NCBI RefSeq assembly: GCF_947493125.1
Contig: NZ_CANLQB010000006.1
Location: 213,501-277,500 of the forward strand
Direction: 5' to 3'
DNA from: an uncultured Roseobacter sp.
GTDB taxonomy: Bacteria; Pseudomonadota; Alphaproteobacteria; Rhodobacterales; Rhodobacteraceae
DNA length: 64,000 nucleotides
Part shown: piece by piece, positions 8,361 to 16,783 of the stretch
How the letters are laid out: each line of letters opens with the position of its first letter
How positions within the stretch are numbered: the stretch's first letter is position 1
The notes under the pieces: model-generated
What the model was told of the DNA's origin: nothing
The model's input: only the letters and a program-made list of their open reading frames with translations
Databases searched by the model: none
Made by a program: the position numbers and the translations under genes

Positions 8361-9821
8361 TTACTCCAGGAGCGCGGGCTCCGTAGGCGACCGTCCACTG
8401 CAAATCGGCGCGAACTGCACAAGACCTGCGCCGAAAGTGTCATCTGGCCCTTCGTTACCTAGATCCAGTGCCGTGGAGCGCAGGAAGGATTTCACCTCAG
8501 AGATGGTCAAGTCCGGTTTTGCGGACATCAAAACGGCAGCAGCAGCCGTTGCAAAAGGCGCCGCAAAGGAGGTTCCTGTTTTCGATCTGACGCCCCGGAT
8601 CGATGCCGCGGTCCAGACCTCGACGCCAGGGGCAGCCAGATCAACATGCGGCCCTCTACCGGCACGGCGATAGATGCGGCCCGAGGCATCGACAGCCGTC
8701 GCAGTCAGAACAGGCGCGTAGGCCCCCGGGAATACAGGCTGCGCGCGCGGACCGTTGTTGCCCGAGACCGACACAATGAGAACCTCTTCGCTGCTGAGCC
8801 TCAAGACCATTTCTTCCAGCAAGATGTTATGCGGGCCGGCAAGGCTCATGTTGATGAGGTCCACTCCAGCGCCTGCCAGTTGATCCATGGCTTGCACCAG
8901 AGCGAAGACATCGCTGCGTTCGTCTCCTGAGGTTCTCTGGAAGGCGTCGATGGCAAGCAGTTCCGCGTCCGGCAAAAGGCCATGGGCCCGACCGGACCGG
9001 GACCCGATCAGTATTGCAGCGACGGCAGTTCCGTGCTGTGCGCCAGAGCCGCGGTCTTGCTGACCATCGAGTTTCAGAAGAGACAACCTTCCCCCATCGA
9101 ACGCTTCGTGGTCGGGGTTGATGCCGGTGTCAATCAGACCAATGCGGGTGGTGACACGGCCACAGGTGGCCGCAGCGCCGGAACCCGACCGCCACCCGAC
9201 CAAATCGAAGGATCCGCAATGCAACCCCTCGCACACCTCCTCCAGGCCTTCGTTGGTGCGATAAAAATGGTTAAAATCTGCGGCCTCTCCGGACGGCAAT
9301 TCCCGGATTTGTTCAAGAGCCGCGTCAAGTGCAGTGCCAGAGGGCACACGCAAACGCCGAAGCGTCTCTCCCAAGGCCGCGATCTCGACCGTCCGGATGA
9401 CCTCGTAGCCCTGCCCCGTCAAGGTCGCCAGATCGGCGTCCGATAGATCGAGAACCACGATCTCTGCAGCAGCACGAGTCGGCCGTGGCGCTGGTGCGCT
9501 TCGCTGGGCTGTTTGAGGCGGTGGCGTCCGACCAAAGAGCCAGTCGAACAGGTTCCCGTCGGCATTCGGACCACCGCCGGGCCGATTGTATCGCCCTTCG
9601 CCTCCGTGCCCAATCCGGCCACTACGATCATCCCGGTCGTCGTCATCGCTGTCGCCGCCATCACTATCGCTGTCACTATCACTGTCGCTGTCACTATCAC
9701 TGTCGCTGTCGTCATCGTCGTCAGCCCAGGCGACTGCAGTAACCGGGCTATCATGCCAAATCGCCGGAAGCGCGAAGACCAATGCAGACGCCAAGAGAAC
9801 ATAAAGCAGATATCGTTTCAT
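8361..9821 (-). CDS. secreted S8 subtilisin-like serine protease with Asp/Ser repeat
   Basis: The 486-residue protein has a signal peptide (MKRYLLYVLLASALVFALP...AWA), then a run of five Asp and eight Ser-Asp pairs (about residues 34-54), an Asp-rich linker, a probable inhibitory propeptide-like region (about 115-175) and a subtilase domain. The catalytic triad is visible: Asp231 in GLIDTGIN, His263 in HGTAVAAILIG and Ser418 in GTSFAAP, with the oxyanion Asn in SGNNG. Four Cys in the exported part may form disulphides. ATG 9821 is used because the signal peptide begins there. It is divergent from an ECF sigma factor gene and may belong to that sigma factor's response. Confidence 0.9.
   Translation of the reverse strand: MKRYLLYVLLASALVFALPAIWHDSPVTAVAWADDDDDSDSDSDSDSDSDSDSDGGDSDDDDRDDRSGRIGHGGEGRYNRPGGGPNADGNLFDWLFGRTPPPQTAQRSAPAPRPTRAAAEIVVLDLSDADLATLTGQGYEVIRTVEIAALGETLRRLRVPSGTALDAALEQIRELPSGEAADFNHFYRTNEGLEEVCEGLHCGSFDLVGWRSGSGAAATCGRVTTRIGLIDTGINPDHEAFDGGRLSLLKLDGQQDRGSGAQHGTAVAAILIGSRSGRAHGLLPDAELLAIDAFQRTSGDERSDVFALVQAMDQLAGAGVDLINMSLAGPHNILLEEMVLRLSSEEVLIVSVSGNNGPRAQPVFPGAYAPVLTATAVDASGRIYRRAGRGPHVDLAAPGVEVWTAASIRGVRSKTGTSFAAPFATAAAAVLMSAKPDLTISEVKSFLRSTALDLGNEGPDDTFGAGLVQFAPICSGRSPTEPALLE
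9661..9724 (-). repeat. imperfect trinucleotide-pair tandem repeat coding Ser-Asp
   Basis: About 64 bases alternate between codons for Asp (GAC/GAT) and Ser (AGC/AGT) on the minus strand, giving eight Ser-Asp pairs after five Asp. The short period invites slippage, so copy number may vary between strains. The resulting acidic linker could bind calcium or act as a spacer, as Ser-Asp repeats do in some surface proteins. Confidence 0.7.
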
Positions 9822-9963
9822 TCCCGATCTCCATCTAAGCTGCAATCTGCAAGTTCGGCATTTGAAACATCGTCGGATGTTGCGTCGCCGTCTGTGATTG
9901 CCCTAGAGGTAACGACGTGTCGTTCATAATATTCCACGCTTTCATCGGAAAGACCTCAAAAAG

Positions 9964-10494
9964 ATGTCGGACAGTTTCGCAGATGGCATCATTACGCTCC
10001 TTCCCAATTTGAGGCGTTTCGCGATATCGCTATGCCGATCGGCGGACACTGCCGACGATTTGGTCCAGATTACGGTCGAGCGTGCGTTTGCAGCACGCCA
10101 CCAGTTCGACCCCGATACGCGACTGGACGCCTGGCTCTTCAGGATCTTGCGGAACGCATGGATCGACATGACCCGCCGATCCAAGACGCGGGGAACTCAG
10201 ATCGATATCGACGACGCGCCGGACGCAAGCACCGTGGATGGGACAAAGGTCGCAGAGACCGCATTGATGCTCAAGTCCGCAAAGGCGGCAATCGACGCGT
10301 TGCCGGAAAACCAGCGTGACGTGATTATGCTGATCTGCGTGGAAGAATTGAGTTACAAAGAAGCTGCAACGGTGCTGGACACCCCAATCGGGACGGTCAT
10401 GAGCCGACTGGCCCGCGCGCGGCTGGCCATTGCGAAAAAACTTGGAATAAATCAAACAGCCCCACGTTCTTCTGACAACGAGGGAGACCGCTGA
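9964..10494 (+). CDS. ECF-type RNA polymerase sigma factor
   Basis: The 176-residue protein has only sigma region 2 (about residues 10-78, with ADTADDLVQITVERAF and LDAWLFRILRNAWID) and region 4 (about 115-165, with ELSYKEAATVLDTPIGTVMSRLARARL), the layout of extracytoplasmic-function sigma factors. It directs core polymerase to a small stress or envelope regulon. A probable anti-sigma gene starts one base after its stop codon, and the subtilase gene is divergent across a 142-base gap, which should hold the promoters for both. The ECF group cannot be assigned from sight alone. Confidence 0.9.
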   Translation: MSDSFADGIITLLPNLRRFAISLCRSADTADDLVQITVERAFAARHQFDPDTRLDAWLFRILRNAWIDMTRRSKTRGTQIDIDDAPDASTVDGTKVAETALMLKSAKAAIDALPENQRDVIMLICVEELSYKEAATVLDTPIGTVMSRLARARLAIAKKLGINQTAPRSSDNEGDR

Positions 10495-10495
10495 G

Positions 10496-11260
10496 ATGCA
10501 AAGTCCTGAATTTAGTGATGAAGAACTGATGGCTTATGCCGATGGCGAGTTGACGGAAGAACGTGCCTCGGAGATGGATGTCGCCTTGTCCAACGACCGG
10601 AAACTTGCTGACCGCCTCGCTCTCTTTATCGACACCCGCGCACTGGCGCGGGGTGCCCTGGAGTCCGACTTAGAGACGCCGGTGCCAGAGCATCTCGTTC
10701 AGCGTGTTCATGACCTGGCCGCGCAGCAGCGTGATGGGTCGAGTGCGGACGATGACGTGATCCCCTTCCCGCAAAAGCCCCGGACTTCACAGCAAATGCC
10801 GGTCTGGAAACTTCCCCTGGCTGCGGGGCTCGCCTTGGCGGTCGGTCTTGGCGCAGGCCTTACGCTGGCGCCGGTGGTCGGAACCGGTGTCAACAGTATC
10901 GAAATCGCAGCACTTGCAGATGATCGTATTGCATCGGCACTCGACACCACACTGTCGGGCGATGAGGTGACGTTGCAAAACGGTTCCCGAATCGCGCTGA
11001 TTGCCACCTTCTTCGACGCAGAGAACACCTTGTGCCGGGAGTTCGAGTTTGATCGCCCTGAAGGCGGAACGGTCGTCTCCGTCGCATGCCAGAAAGGTGG
11101 TCAATGGAATGTCCGAATGGCGGTGGCTGCAGCAGCGACCGATGCCGGATACGCCCCCGCCTCCTCGCTGGAAGTTCTGGATGCTTATCTGACAGCGAGC
11201 GAGGCAGGACCGCCGCTTGAACCCGATGCAGAAGCTGCCGCTCTCGACGCCCTGCGCTGA
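10496..11260 (+). CDS. probable membrane-bound anti-sigma factor
   Basis: The 254-residue protein begins with an anti-sigma-like helical domain (SDEELMAYADGELTEERASE) that in such pairs binds the sigma factor. One membrane segment follows near residues 104-128 (LAAGLALAVGLGAGLTLAPVV), and the C-terminus of about 125 residues would face the periplasm. There is no HxxxCxxC zinc motif, so it is not a ZAS-type redox sensor. The ATG at 10496 has GAGGGAG 9 bases before it, within the end of the sigma gene; the pair is clearly co-transcribed. The signal sensed is unknown. Confidence 0.8.
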   Translation: MQSPEFSDEELMAYADGELTEERASEMDVALSNDRKLADRLALFIDTRALARGALESDLETPVPEHLVQRVHDLAAQQRDGSSADDDVIPFPQKPRTSQQMPVWKLPLAAGLALAVGLGAGLTLAPVVGTGVNSIEIAALADDRIASALDTTLSGDEVTLQNGSRIALIATFFDAENTLCREFEFDRPEGGTVVSVACQKGGQWNVRMAVAAAATDAGYAPASSLEVLDAYLTASEAGPPLEPDAEAAALDALR

Positions 11261-11286
11261 ACGTCGACCAGCCCGGAAGTTCATCG

Positions 11287-11317
11287 CCTCGCCCAAGTGA
11301 GCGGGGATTTTATCTTT
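11287..11317 (+). terminator. weak intrinsic terminator after the sigma/anti-sigma operon
   Basis: CCTCGC (11287-11292) can pair with GCGGGG (11301-11306, one G-U pair) around an 8-base loop, followed by ATTTTATCTTTT. The stem is short, so this is tentative. Confidence 0.4.
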
Positions 11318-11448
11318 TCAAAACATATATTTATATATTCATCTCTCGTTCATCAGCTTTTATGAAACCGTTCACTGCGCCAACAGGACAGAGACAGGCT
11401 CGCCTCTTAGGTTGATCTCGAAGACACCAAACCAAGAGGATAACTGAC

Positions 11449-12543
11449 ATGACCGTTCACACCTTCGACTTCGATCTGACGATGCTCCATCTCAATGCAA
11501 AATGGGCCTTTACCACCCGTCGCGTCAATCATGACGATGTGGCTGGTCTGGATCCTGCTGTAGCGCTCGGGATTGCGGGCGACCTCGTGCTCTGTGAGAT
11601 CATTGAAATCAACCAGCATCAGAAAATCCAACTTGCCAGCGGACGCGCATCGACCAGCTATCTCGGCGACAAGGTTGTTCTGTGCATCGGCGATCGTTAT
11701 GCGCCGGACCAATTCGAGGGAGCTGCGCGCATCACGACGAGCGGCGCAGACCTGCTCGCCGGCGGAGGCGTCGTTGGCACCATGGAGCATGCACATGCCC
11801 GCATGGTCGAGCCGACCAAGCTGCGCCCAATTGCCCTGCTGACTGACCGCGCCGGGGACGTCATCAACATTGCCCGGTATAGCCTGCGCGAAAGGGAGAT
11901 ACCGGACCATGTCACCGTGATCGGTGTCTTCGGGGCGTCCATGAACGCCGGCAAGACCACCGCCGCGGTCAGCCTCGCCCATGGTCTGTCACGTGCCGGG
12001 TTCAGCGTCGCAGGCTTGAAGGCAACCGGCACCGGTGCCTTCAGCGACTTCAACGCCTTCGAAGATGCAGGCGTCAGCGCGATGGATTTTACCGATGCGG
12101 GCATGCCGACCACATACCGAATGCCGATGGATCGGATCGAGAAGGGCTTTGAGACGCTCGTTGGCACTGCCGCGACCAATGGTGCCGATATCGTCGTGGT
12201 CGAAATCGCCGACGGTGTCTTTCAGCAGGAGACCCAGGAAATTCTGGCAGGATCGAAAATCCGTGACAGGCTCGACGCGATACTCTTTGCCACACCGGAC
12301 GCCCTCGGTGCAGTTGGCGGTACGCGTGTTCTGGCAGACTACGGGCTGAAACCCTTTGCGATGTCCGGGAAACTCACGCAGTCCCCACTTGCCATGATGG
12401 AGGCCAAGATCGCGACAGGCATTCCACAGCTCTCACGTGAAGATCTGTGCACACCTGCCTCGGTTATGGCGGTGACCAGCCCCATCCTGCGCACTCCGAA
12501 TGTCAGTCTCAACACCACCGTTGAGGAGATGACCGCCGCTTGA
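11449..12543 (+). CDS. P-loop NTPase-domain protein of unknown role
   Basis: The 364-residue protein has a poorly recognisable N-terminal domain (1-155) and a C-terminal P-loop domain with Walker A GASMNAGKTT (about residues 164-173), followed by KATGTGAFSDFNAFEDAG and a conserved DAGMPTTY stretch. The pattern resembles the SIMIBI class (dethiobiotin synthetase, MobB and MinD relatives). I cannot name the family with certainty. AGAGGA lies 8 bases before the ATG. The gene sits alone between two likely terminators, upstream of a two-component system. The protein is soluble with no signal peptide; possible roles are cofactor metabolism or metal-enzyme maturation, both unproven. Confidence 0.6.
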   Translation: MTVHTFDFDLTMLHLNAKWAFTTRRVNHDDVAGLDPAVALGIAGDLVLCEIIEINQHQKIQLASGRASTSYLGDKVVLCIGDRYAPDQFEGAARITTSGADLLAGGGVVGTMEHAHARMVEPTKLRPIALLTDRAGDVINIARYSLREREIPDHVTVIGVFGASMNAGKTTAAVSLAHGLSRAGFSVAGLKATGTGAFSDFNAFEDAGVSAMDFTDAGMPTTYRMPMDRIEKGFETLVGTAATNGADIVVVEIADGVFQQETQEILAGSKIRDRLDAILFATPDALGAVGGTRVLADYGLKPFAMSGKLTQSPLAMMEAKIATGIPQLSREDLCTPASVMAVTSPILRTPNVSLNTTVEEMTAA

Positions 12544-12564
12544 CCCACCCCGCGATACCTGACG

Positions 12565-12597
12565 AGAGAGGGCCGCATGTCCATTGCAGCCCTCTCT
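12565..12597 (+). terminator. hairpin after the P-loop gene
   Basis: A perfect 9-base inverted repeat (AGAGAGGGC at 12565-12573 and GCCCTCTCT at 12589-12597) with a 15-base loop begins 22 bases after the stop codon. Only a weak T-rich tail (TGACATTTGTG) follows, so it may be a terminator or an mRNA-end stabiliser. Confidence 0.45.
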
Positions 12598-12683
12598 TGA
12601 CATTTGTGAGCATCTCGAATGGACTATTACACCGGCCGCGGCCCTGATACCCAGCGCACACCGGGATCATTGGAGATAAGAGG

Positions 12684-14249
12684 ATGAGTATTGCCAATCT
12701 GTTACGCGGTCTCGCAGCCCTTATGCTGGTGGTAGCACTCTGCGGAACCGCCTTGGCTTACTGGTCTGCTCAGCGAGCCGCCTTCTTCAACGAGCGGATC
12801 AATCTGGCGCATGAATCATACGAGTTTCACCTCAAGCTGAGCGGCAACACATATCAGCTGTTCAAGCAATATGGCGACGCAATGCTTATCGGCGACCGGG
12901 ACGAGGGTGCAGGTGAGGCTGAACTGATCCGCCTGATCCGCCAGAACATCAGATCCATCCGCGCACTGATTGGCCGGGAGATTGATCTCGTCGGGGATGA
13001 AGAGATTGATGAGCTCGAGCTTCTCGCCCAAATCGAACGCAAGATCGAGGATCTTATCGCACGTTTCGAAGTTGTCCGCACGGAGACTGAGGTTGAAAAG
13101 TTCGGGCGCAATTGGACGGGACTGTCCGTCATGCTCGACGACGACATTGACCGCGATTTCCACTCGATGATCCAAGCGGCTCTGGCCGGGGAACTTGAAG
13201 AGGTGAGAGAAACTCGCGCTGCAGCAGAACAACATCTGCAGACCGCCAACAGCGTAACGCTGGTCTTGGTCGTGTTGGCGGTCGGCGTCGTGATGGTCGC
13301 GCTGTGGGTTTACACCACCCACATCCTCCATCCGATGCAGCGGCTGATGAAGGGTGTCAACGCCTTGGCGGACGGCCAGTTCGATCATCGGATCGCTTTT
13401 CGAGGGCGAAGCGAAATCGCCGAGATCGGAGAGGTTCTGGACAGCATGGCCGCAATGGTCGAAGCACGAACCGAGTCGCTCACCACACAGAACACCGAAC
13501 TGGAGGAGGCCGTTCGCGCGCGAACGGCCGAGCTTGAGAGCTTGCTCACGAAGTCGCGTGTGGCTGAAGACGCGCGCAGGCAGATGCTGGCCGATGTAAG
13601 CCATGAACTGCGCACTCCTTTGACCATCATTCAAGGCGAGAGCGACGTCGCCTTGCGCGGCGCGGACAAGACCGTCGAAGAGTACCGAGAGGCCCTGCGA
13701 CGGACGCGTGAAACCGCCAAGCACACCAATCTGCTTGTAAACGACCTTCTGTTCATCTCGCGCGAGGAGGCTGGCCAGACCCGGTTGAAGCTGGAGCGAG
13801 TGGACCTAAAGGCCCTGCTGAAAGAAGCCGTGGCTGTCTTCGGCCCGGATATTCCGTTTGTAACTGATGTCGACGAAGCTGAGATGTCTCTGGATGTGGC
13901 ACGGATCCGACAGTGCATCGCCGCCATGATACAAAATGCGCGCCGGTATGGTGGACCTGAGGTGACCGTACGCCTCCTCCGCACAGGCCAGGGCTACCGG
14001 GTGAGCGTAGACGACAACGGTCCTGGCCTTCCTGATGATGAGAAGGAAAAAGCCTTCGAAAGGTTCTTCCGCGGATCAAATGCGGCGGACCGCTACGAAG
14101 ATGGGGCAGGTCTTGGGCTGCCGGTCGTGCGTTCGATCGCGCGCGCCCACGGTGGAAATGCGCTCCTTCAGGACCGGTATGGTGGCGGACTTTCGAGCAT
14201 TATGGATCTGCCAACCACAGCACCCTTGCGTGTTGTTTCGCAAAGCTGA
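12684..14249 (+). CDS. membrane sensor histidine kinase (HAMP-HisKA-HATPase)
   Basis: The 521-residue protein has two membrane segments (about 8-28 and 192-214) enclosing a helical periplasmic sensor domain, a HAMP linker (about 215-268), a coiled-coil, the HisKA phospho-acceptor in DVSHELRTPL (His307) and a C-terminal ATPase domain with the N-box (MIQNARRYGG), G1 (DDNGPGLP) and G2 (DGAGLGLPVV) motifs. It should phosphorylate the regulator encoded 126 bases downstream. The sensor domain is long and helical, like four-helix-bundle sensors; no ligand can be inferred. A weak GGAGA precedes the ATG by about 8 bases. Confidence 0.92.
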   Translation: MSIANLLRGLAALMLVVALCGTALAYWSAQRAAFFNERINLAHESYEFHLKLSGNTYQLFKQYGDAMLIGDRDEGAGEAELIRLIRQNIRSIRALIGREIDLVGDEEIDELELLAQIERKIEDLIARFEVVRTETEVEKFGRNWTGLSVMLDDDIDRDFHSMIQAALAGELEEVRETRAAAEQHLQTANSVTLVLVVLAVGVVMVALWVYTTHILHPMQRLMKGVNALADGQFDHRIAFRGRSEIAEIGEVLDSMAAMVEARTESLTTQNTELEEAVRARTAELESLLTKSRVAEDARRQMLADVSHELRTPLTIIQGESDVALRGADKTVEEYREALRRTRETAKHTNLLVNDLLFISREEAGQTRLKLERVDLKALLKEAVAVFGPDIPFVTDVDEAEMSLDVARIRQCIAAMIQNARRYGGPEVTVRLLRTGQGYRVSVDDNGPGLPDDEKEKAFERFFRGSNAADRYEDGAGLGLPVVRSIARAHGGNALLQDRYGGGLSSIMDLPTTAPLRVVSQS

Positions 14250-14375
14250 GACAAGGTTTTTGCAGCAAAAATCGAGGAATATCTCAACAGTTTGGGAATA
14301 ACTGGCGGCCCCCTCCGTTTGTCTTTCTGAAAGGGCGATGCATGCGCCCATACGACACAGAAAAGGCGCAAGACC

Positions 14376-15047
14376 ATGAACATCCTATTGATTGAAGACG
14401 AACTGCGGGTAGCGGATTTCGTCCGGCGCGGATTGAAGGCAGAAGGATGGGTTGTCGAACATGCGGGCGACGGCGAAACCGGCCTTGCTATCATGCAGGA
14501 TCGGGATTTCGACGTCATCATCCTCGATCTGATGTTGCCTGGGATCAGTGGCCAACAGGTCTGCCAGAAAATGCGCGCGCGCGCCAATACGACGCCGGTT
14601 CTGATGTTGACGGCATTGGACAGCACCGACGAACGCGTGGCGGGGCTGCGTGTCGGCGCCGATGACTATCTGCCCAAGCCATTCGACTTTGATGAGTTGA
14701 TCGCGCGCATTCAGGCGCTTCATCGCCGTATGACCGGCTATGGCAACGAGGACAGTAACGGGAAGTATCAGCACCACGGCCTGATCTACGACAGCGCTGC
14801 AATGGTTCTGACCGTGGATGGAATCGTCGTCGATCTCTCCGCCAAGGAACGCGAACTGATCTCCATCCTGATGGCCAGTAAGAACAAGGCGCTCAGCCGC
14901 GAGCGCATTCTGAATTCGGTCTGGGGCACCCATGAGGATCCGATGACGAATGTAGTGGACGTCTACATCGGGCGCCTGCGCAAGAAGCTGGGCCCCTACG
15001 GCGGGTTGATCACGACCGTACGGGGTGCAGGCTATCGCTTTGGCTGA
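14376..15047 (+). CDS. OmpR-family response regulator
   Basis: The 223-residue protein has a receiver domain with acidic pocket (IEDE), phospho-acceptor Asp51 in IILDLMLPG, switch Thr (MLTA) and Lys (PKPFD). A C-terminal winged-helix DNA-binding domain (about 125-222) contains LSAKERELISILMASK and VVDVYIGRLRKKL. It is the partner of the upstream kinase. The 126-base gap before it is unusually long for such a pair and could hold a separate promoter. A hairpin follows the gene. Confidence 0.93.
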   Translation: MNILLIEDELRVADFVRRGLKAEGWVVEHAGDGETGLAIMQDRDFDVIILDLMLPGISGQQVCQKMRARANTTPVLMLTALDSTDERVAGLRVGADDYLPKPFDFDELIARIQALHRRMTGYGNEDSNGKYQHHGLIYDSAAMVLTVDGIVVDLSAKERELISILMASKNKALSRERILNSVWGTHEDPMTNVVDVYIGRLRKKLGPYGGLITTVRGAGYRFG

Positions 15048-15084
15048 GGTTTCAGCGGCAAAACTTCCAGATTTCTCACCGGAA

Positions 15085-15123
15085 AACGCGTCTCAAGGCT
15101 GGGAGCTTGCCTCGAGACGCGTT
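15085..15123. terminator. bidirectional terminator-like hairpin between convergent operons
   Basis: A long inverted repeat (AACGCGTCTC at 15085-15094 pairing with GAGACGCGTT at 15114-15123, extended inward by AAGGC/GCCT with one mismatch) lies between the stops of the response regulator and the ABC exporter. On the minus strand the stem is followed by TTTTCC; on the plus strand there is no T-run. It probably serves the minus-strand operon and may block read-through from both sides. Confidence 0.55.
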
Positions 15124-15133
15124 GACACCCAGA

Positions 15134-16783
15134 TCAGTCTGCCAGGCTGACATCGACCAGCAGATCGTCCGGAGTGCCTGCCTCTGCGATACGACCGTCT
15201 TCGATCACCCACAGTACATCCATCATCCGCGCAATTTGCATATTGTGAGTGATCAGGAGCGTGGTCGCACTTGCCCCGCAGATCAATCGACGCACGAGGT
15301 CAGGGCCCTCTTGATCAAGTGCGTCATCGGGTTCATCCAACAACAACAGCCGCGGTTTCGACAGAGACGCACGCGTCAGAAGAACGCGACGCAATTCTCC
15401 CGCGGAGAGATTTCGCCCGCCCTCTGCAACGGTGCCATCCAGACCACCCAGAAGGTCCAGAACCTTACCGAGCCCAAAGACCTCCGCTTCCCGCAAGATC
15501 TCCGCATCAGCAGGCCGTCCTGGCACACCCATGGTCAGAGCCCGGCGCATAGAGCCTTTTAAAATTGGCGAGCGGGAACCGACAAGCGCAATCATCTCCC
15601 GGCGCTCTCGTGTGGTCAGCGCCGTTGGTGAAATCTCTCCAAGCATCACCTGCCCTGCGGGGGGATGCTCCAATCCAGCCGCGAGGCTAAGCAACGTGGA
15701 CTTCCCTGCACCGTTTGCACCGACAATGCCGATCTTCTGACCTGGGAGCGCTGTGACATTTAGATCTCTCAGCGTACCAGAGGACACGTCCGAGAACACG
15801 ACGCTAGGCGCTGCCTTTGGTGCCGTGAGGTCGTCTGAGCGTGCAATCTCGAGCTTTGGAACAGTGAGCAGGTTCAAGCATTTCTCACGGGCATTCTGCC
15901 AGGCGCGATGACGGTCCCAAACTCCGGCAAGCTCCCGCATCGGCTGGATCATCAGTCCCACGGCGGCCAAGGCGCCCGCAGCTTCGGCCGCCGGCAACCC
16001 GCGTGTCAGCGAAACCCCAAAGACACTCGCCGCCGCCAGTCCCGAAACGACATCCGGCACCGCACGCAAGAGCGCTGCACCCCTGGCGCGGGCGAGCGCG
16101 GCATCGACGAGCTTGTCTGTCCGGGTCTGCAGTCGCCGGGTCTCGATCTGTATCCGACCAAGAAGGCGAAGCTCCGGCGCGTGAGGAATGCGCTCACTCA
16201 TGTCAGCTGCAAGGCGTGCCCGCCGCGATCGGAGACGGCGATGGGCGGGACCCAACCGGGGACCGAGGACGGCAAGGCACAGCAGGCCAAGCACCATCGG
16301 AACCGCAACCGCAATTCCAATGTCGATGTTCATGTAGAACAACACACCTGTCGCGACGGGCAGCACGATCAAAGCGGATATCAAACGCGCCAATCCCAAG
16401 CTGACCCAAGCCCGAACTGCGGTCAGGTCCCCCACGAAACGTAGGGCAAGCGCTCCGTTTCGTCTTGCGGCCAGGTCCCGCGCGGACACCCGCGCCATGT
16501 GCTTGAAGAGCCGCATGCGCAGAGCCGCGGCGAAGTGCTGCCCAACCCTTTCCGCAGTCAGCCGCTCGCAAAAACGCAAGACACCGATAGCTCCGCCCGT
16601 AACGGCAAGTGTAACAAGGGCAACAATCGGTAACGCGGTGGAGCCGTCCCGAAACGCGGCAAAGATATCGCGGGTGGCAAAGGCGGCCAAGCCTGTGGCT
16701 CCGGCCTGACCCAACGCAAATGCGACGAGCAAATAGATGCTGCGTTTGCGGTCTTCACTCATGATCCGTGGAAGCGCGCTCAT
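15134..16783 (-). CDS. fused ABC exporter (permease plus ATPase)
   Basis: The 549-residue half-transporter has an N-terminal membrane domain with about five to six segments (residues 1-300) and an ATPase domain with Walker A GANGAGKST, signature LSAGELRR and Walker B LLLLDEP, as in exporters of peptides, lipids or heme-related compounds (CydC/CydD-like layout). It should act as a dimer in the inner membrane. GGAGGAGG 7 bases upstream fixes the ATG at 16783; longer frames are antisense or overlap artefacts. The start overlaps the stop of the alpha/beta hydrolase gene (ATGA), so the two are translationally coupled. With the hydroxylase gene upstream, export of a modified product is the likely role. 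Confidence 0.88.
   Translation of the reverse strand: MSALPRIMSEDRKRSIYLLVAFALGQAGATGLAAFATRDIFAAFRDGSTALPIVALVTLAVTGGAIGVLRFCERLTAERVGQHFAAALRMRLFKHMARVSARDLAARRNGALALRFVGDLTAVRAWVSLGLARLISALIVLPVATGVLFYMNIDIGIAVAVPMVLGLLCLAVLGPRLGPAHRRLRSRRARLAADMSERIPHAPELRLLGRIQIETRRLQTRTDKLVDAALARARGAALLRAVPDVVSGLAAASVFGVSLTRGLPAAEAAGALAAVGLMIQPMRELAGVWDRHRAWQNAREKCLNLLTVPKLEIARSDDLTAPKAAPSVVFSDVSSGTLRDLNVTALPGQKIGIVGANGAGKSTLLSLAAGLEHPPAGQVMLGEISPTALTTRERREMIALVGSRSPILKGSMRRALTMGVPGRPADAEILREAEVFGLGKVLDLLGGLDGTVAEGGRNLSAGELRRVLLTRASLSKPRLLLLDEPDDALDQEGPDLVRRLICGASATTLLITHNMQIARMMDVLWVIEDGRIAEAGTPDDLLVDVSLAD

Noticed and set aside
9661..9724. CRISPR-like or satellite array
   Set aside because: The repeat unit is only six bases and stays in frame as Ser-Asp codons within the protease gene.
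12816..13724. A 302-codon frame antisense to the histidine kinase
   Set aside because: No ribosome site or motif; the opposite strand encodes a complete kinase with all boxes.
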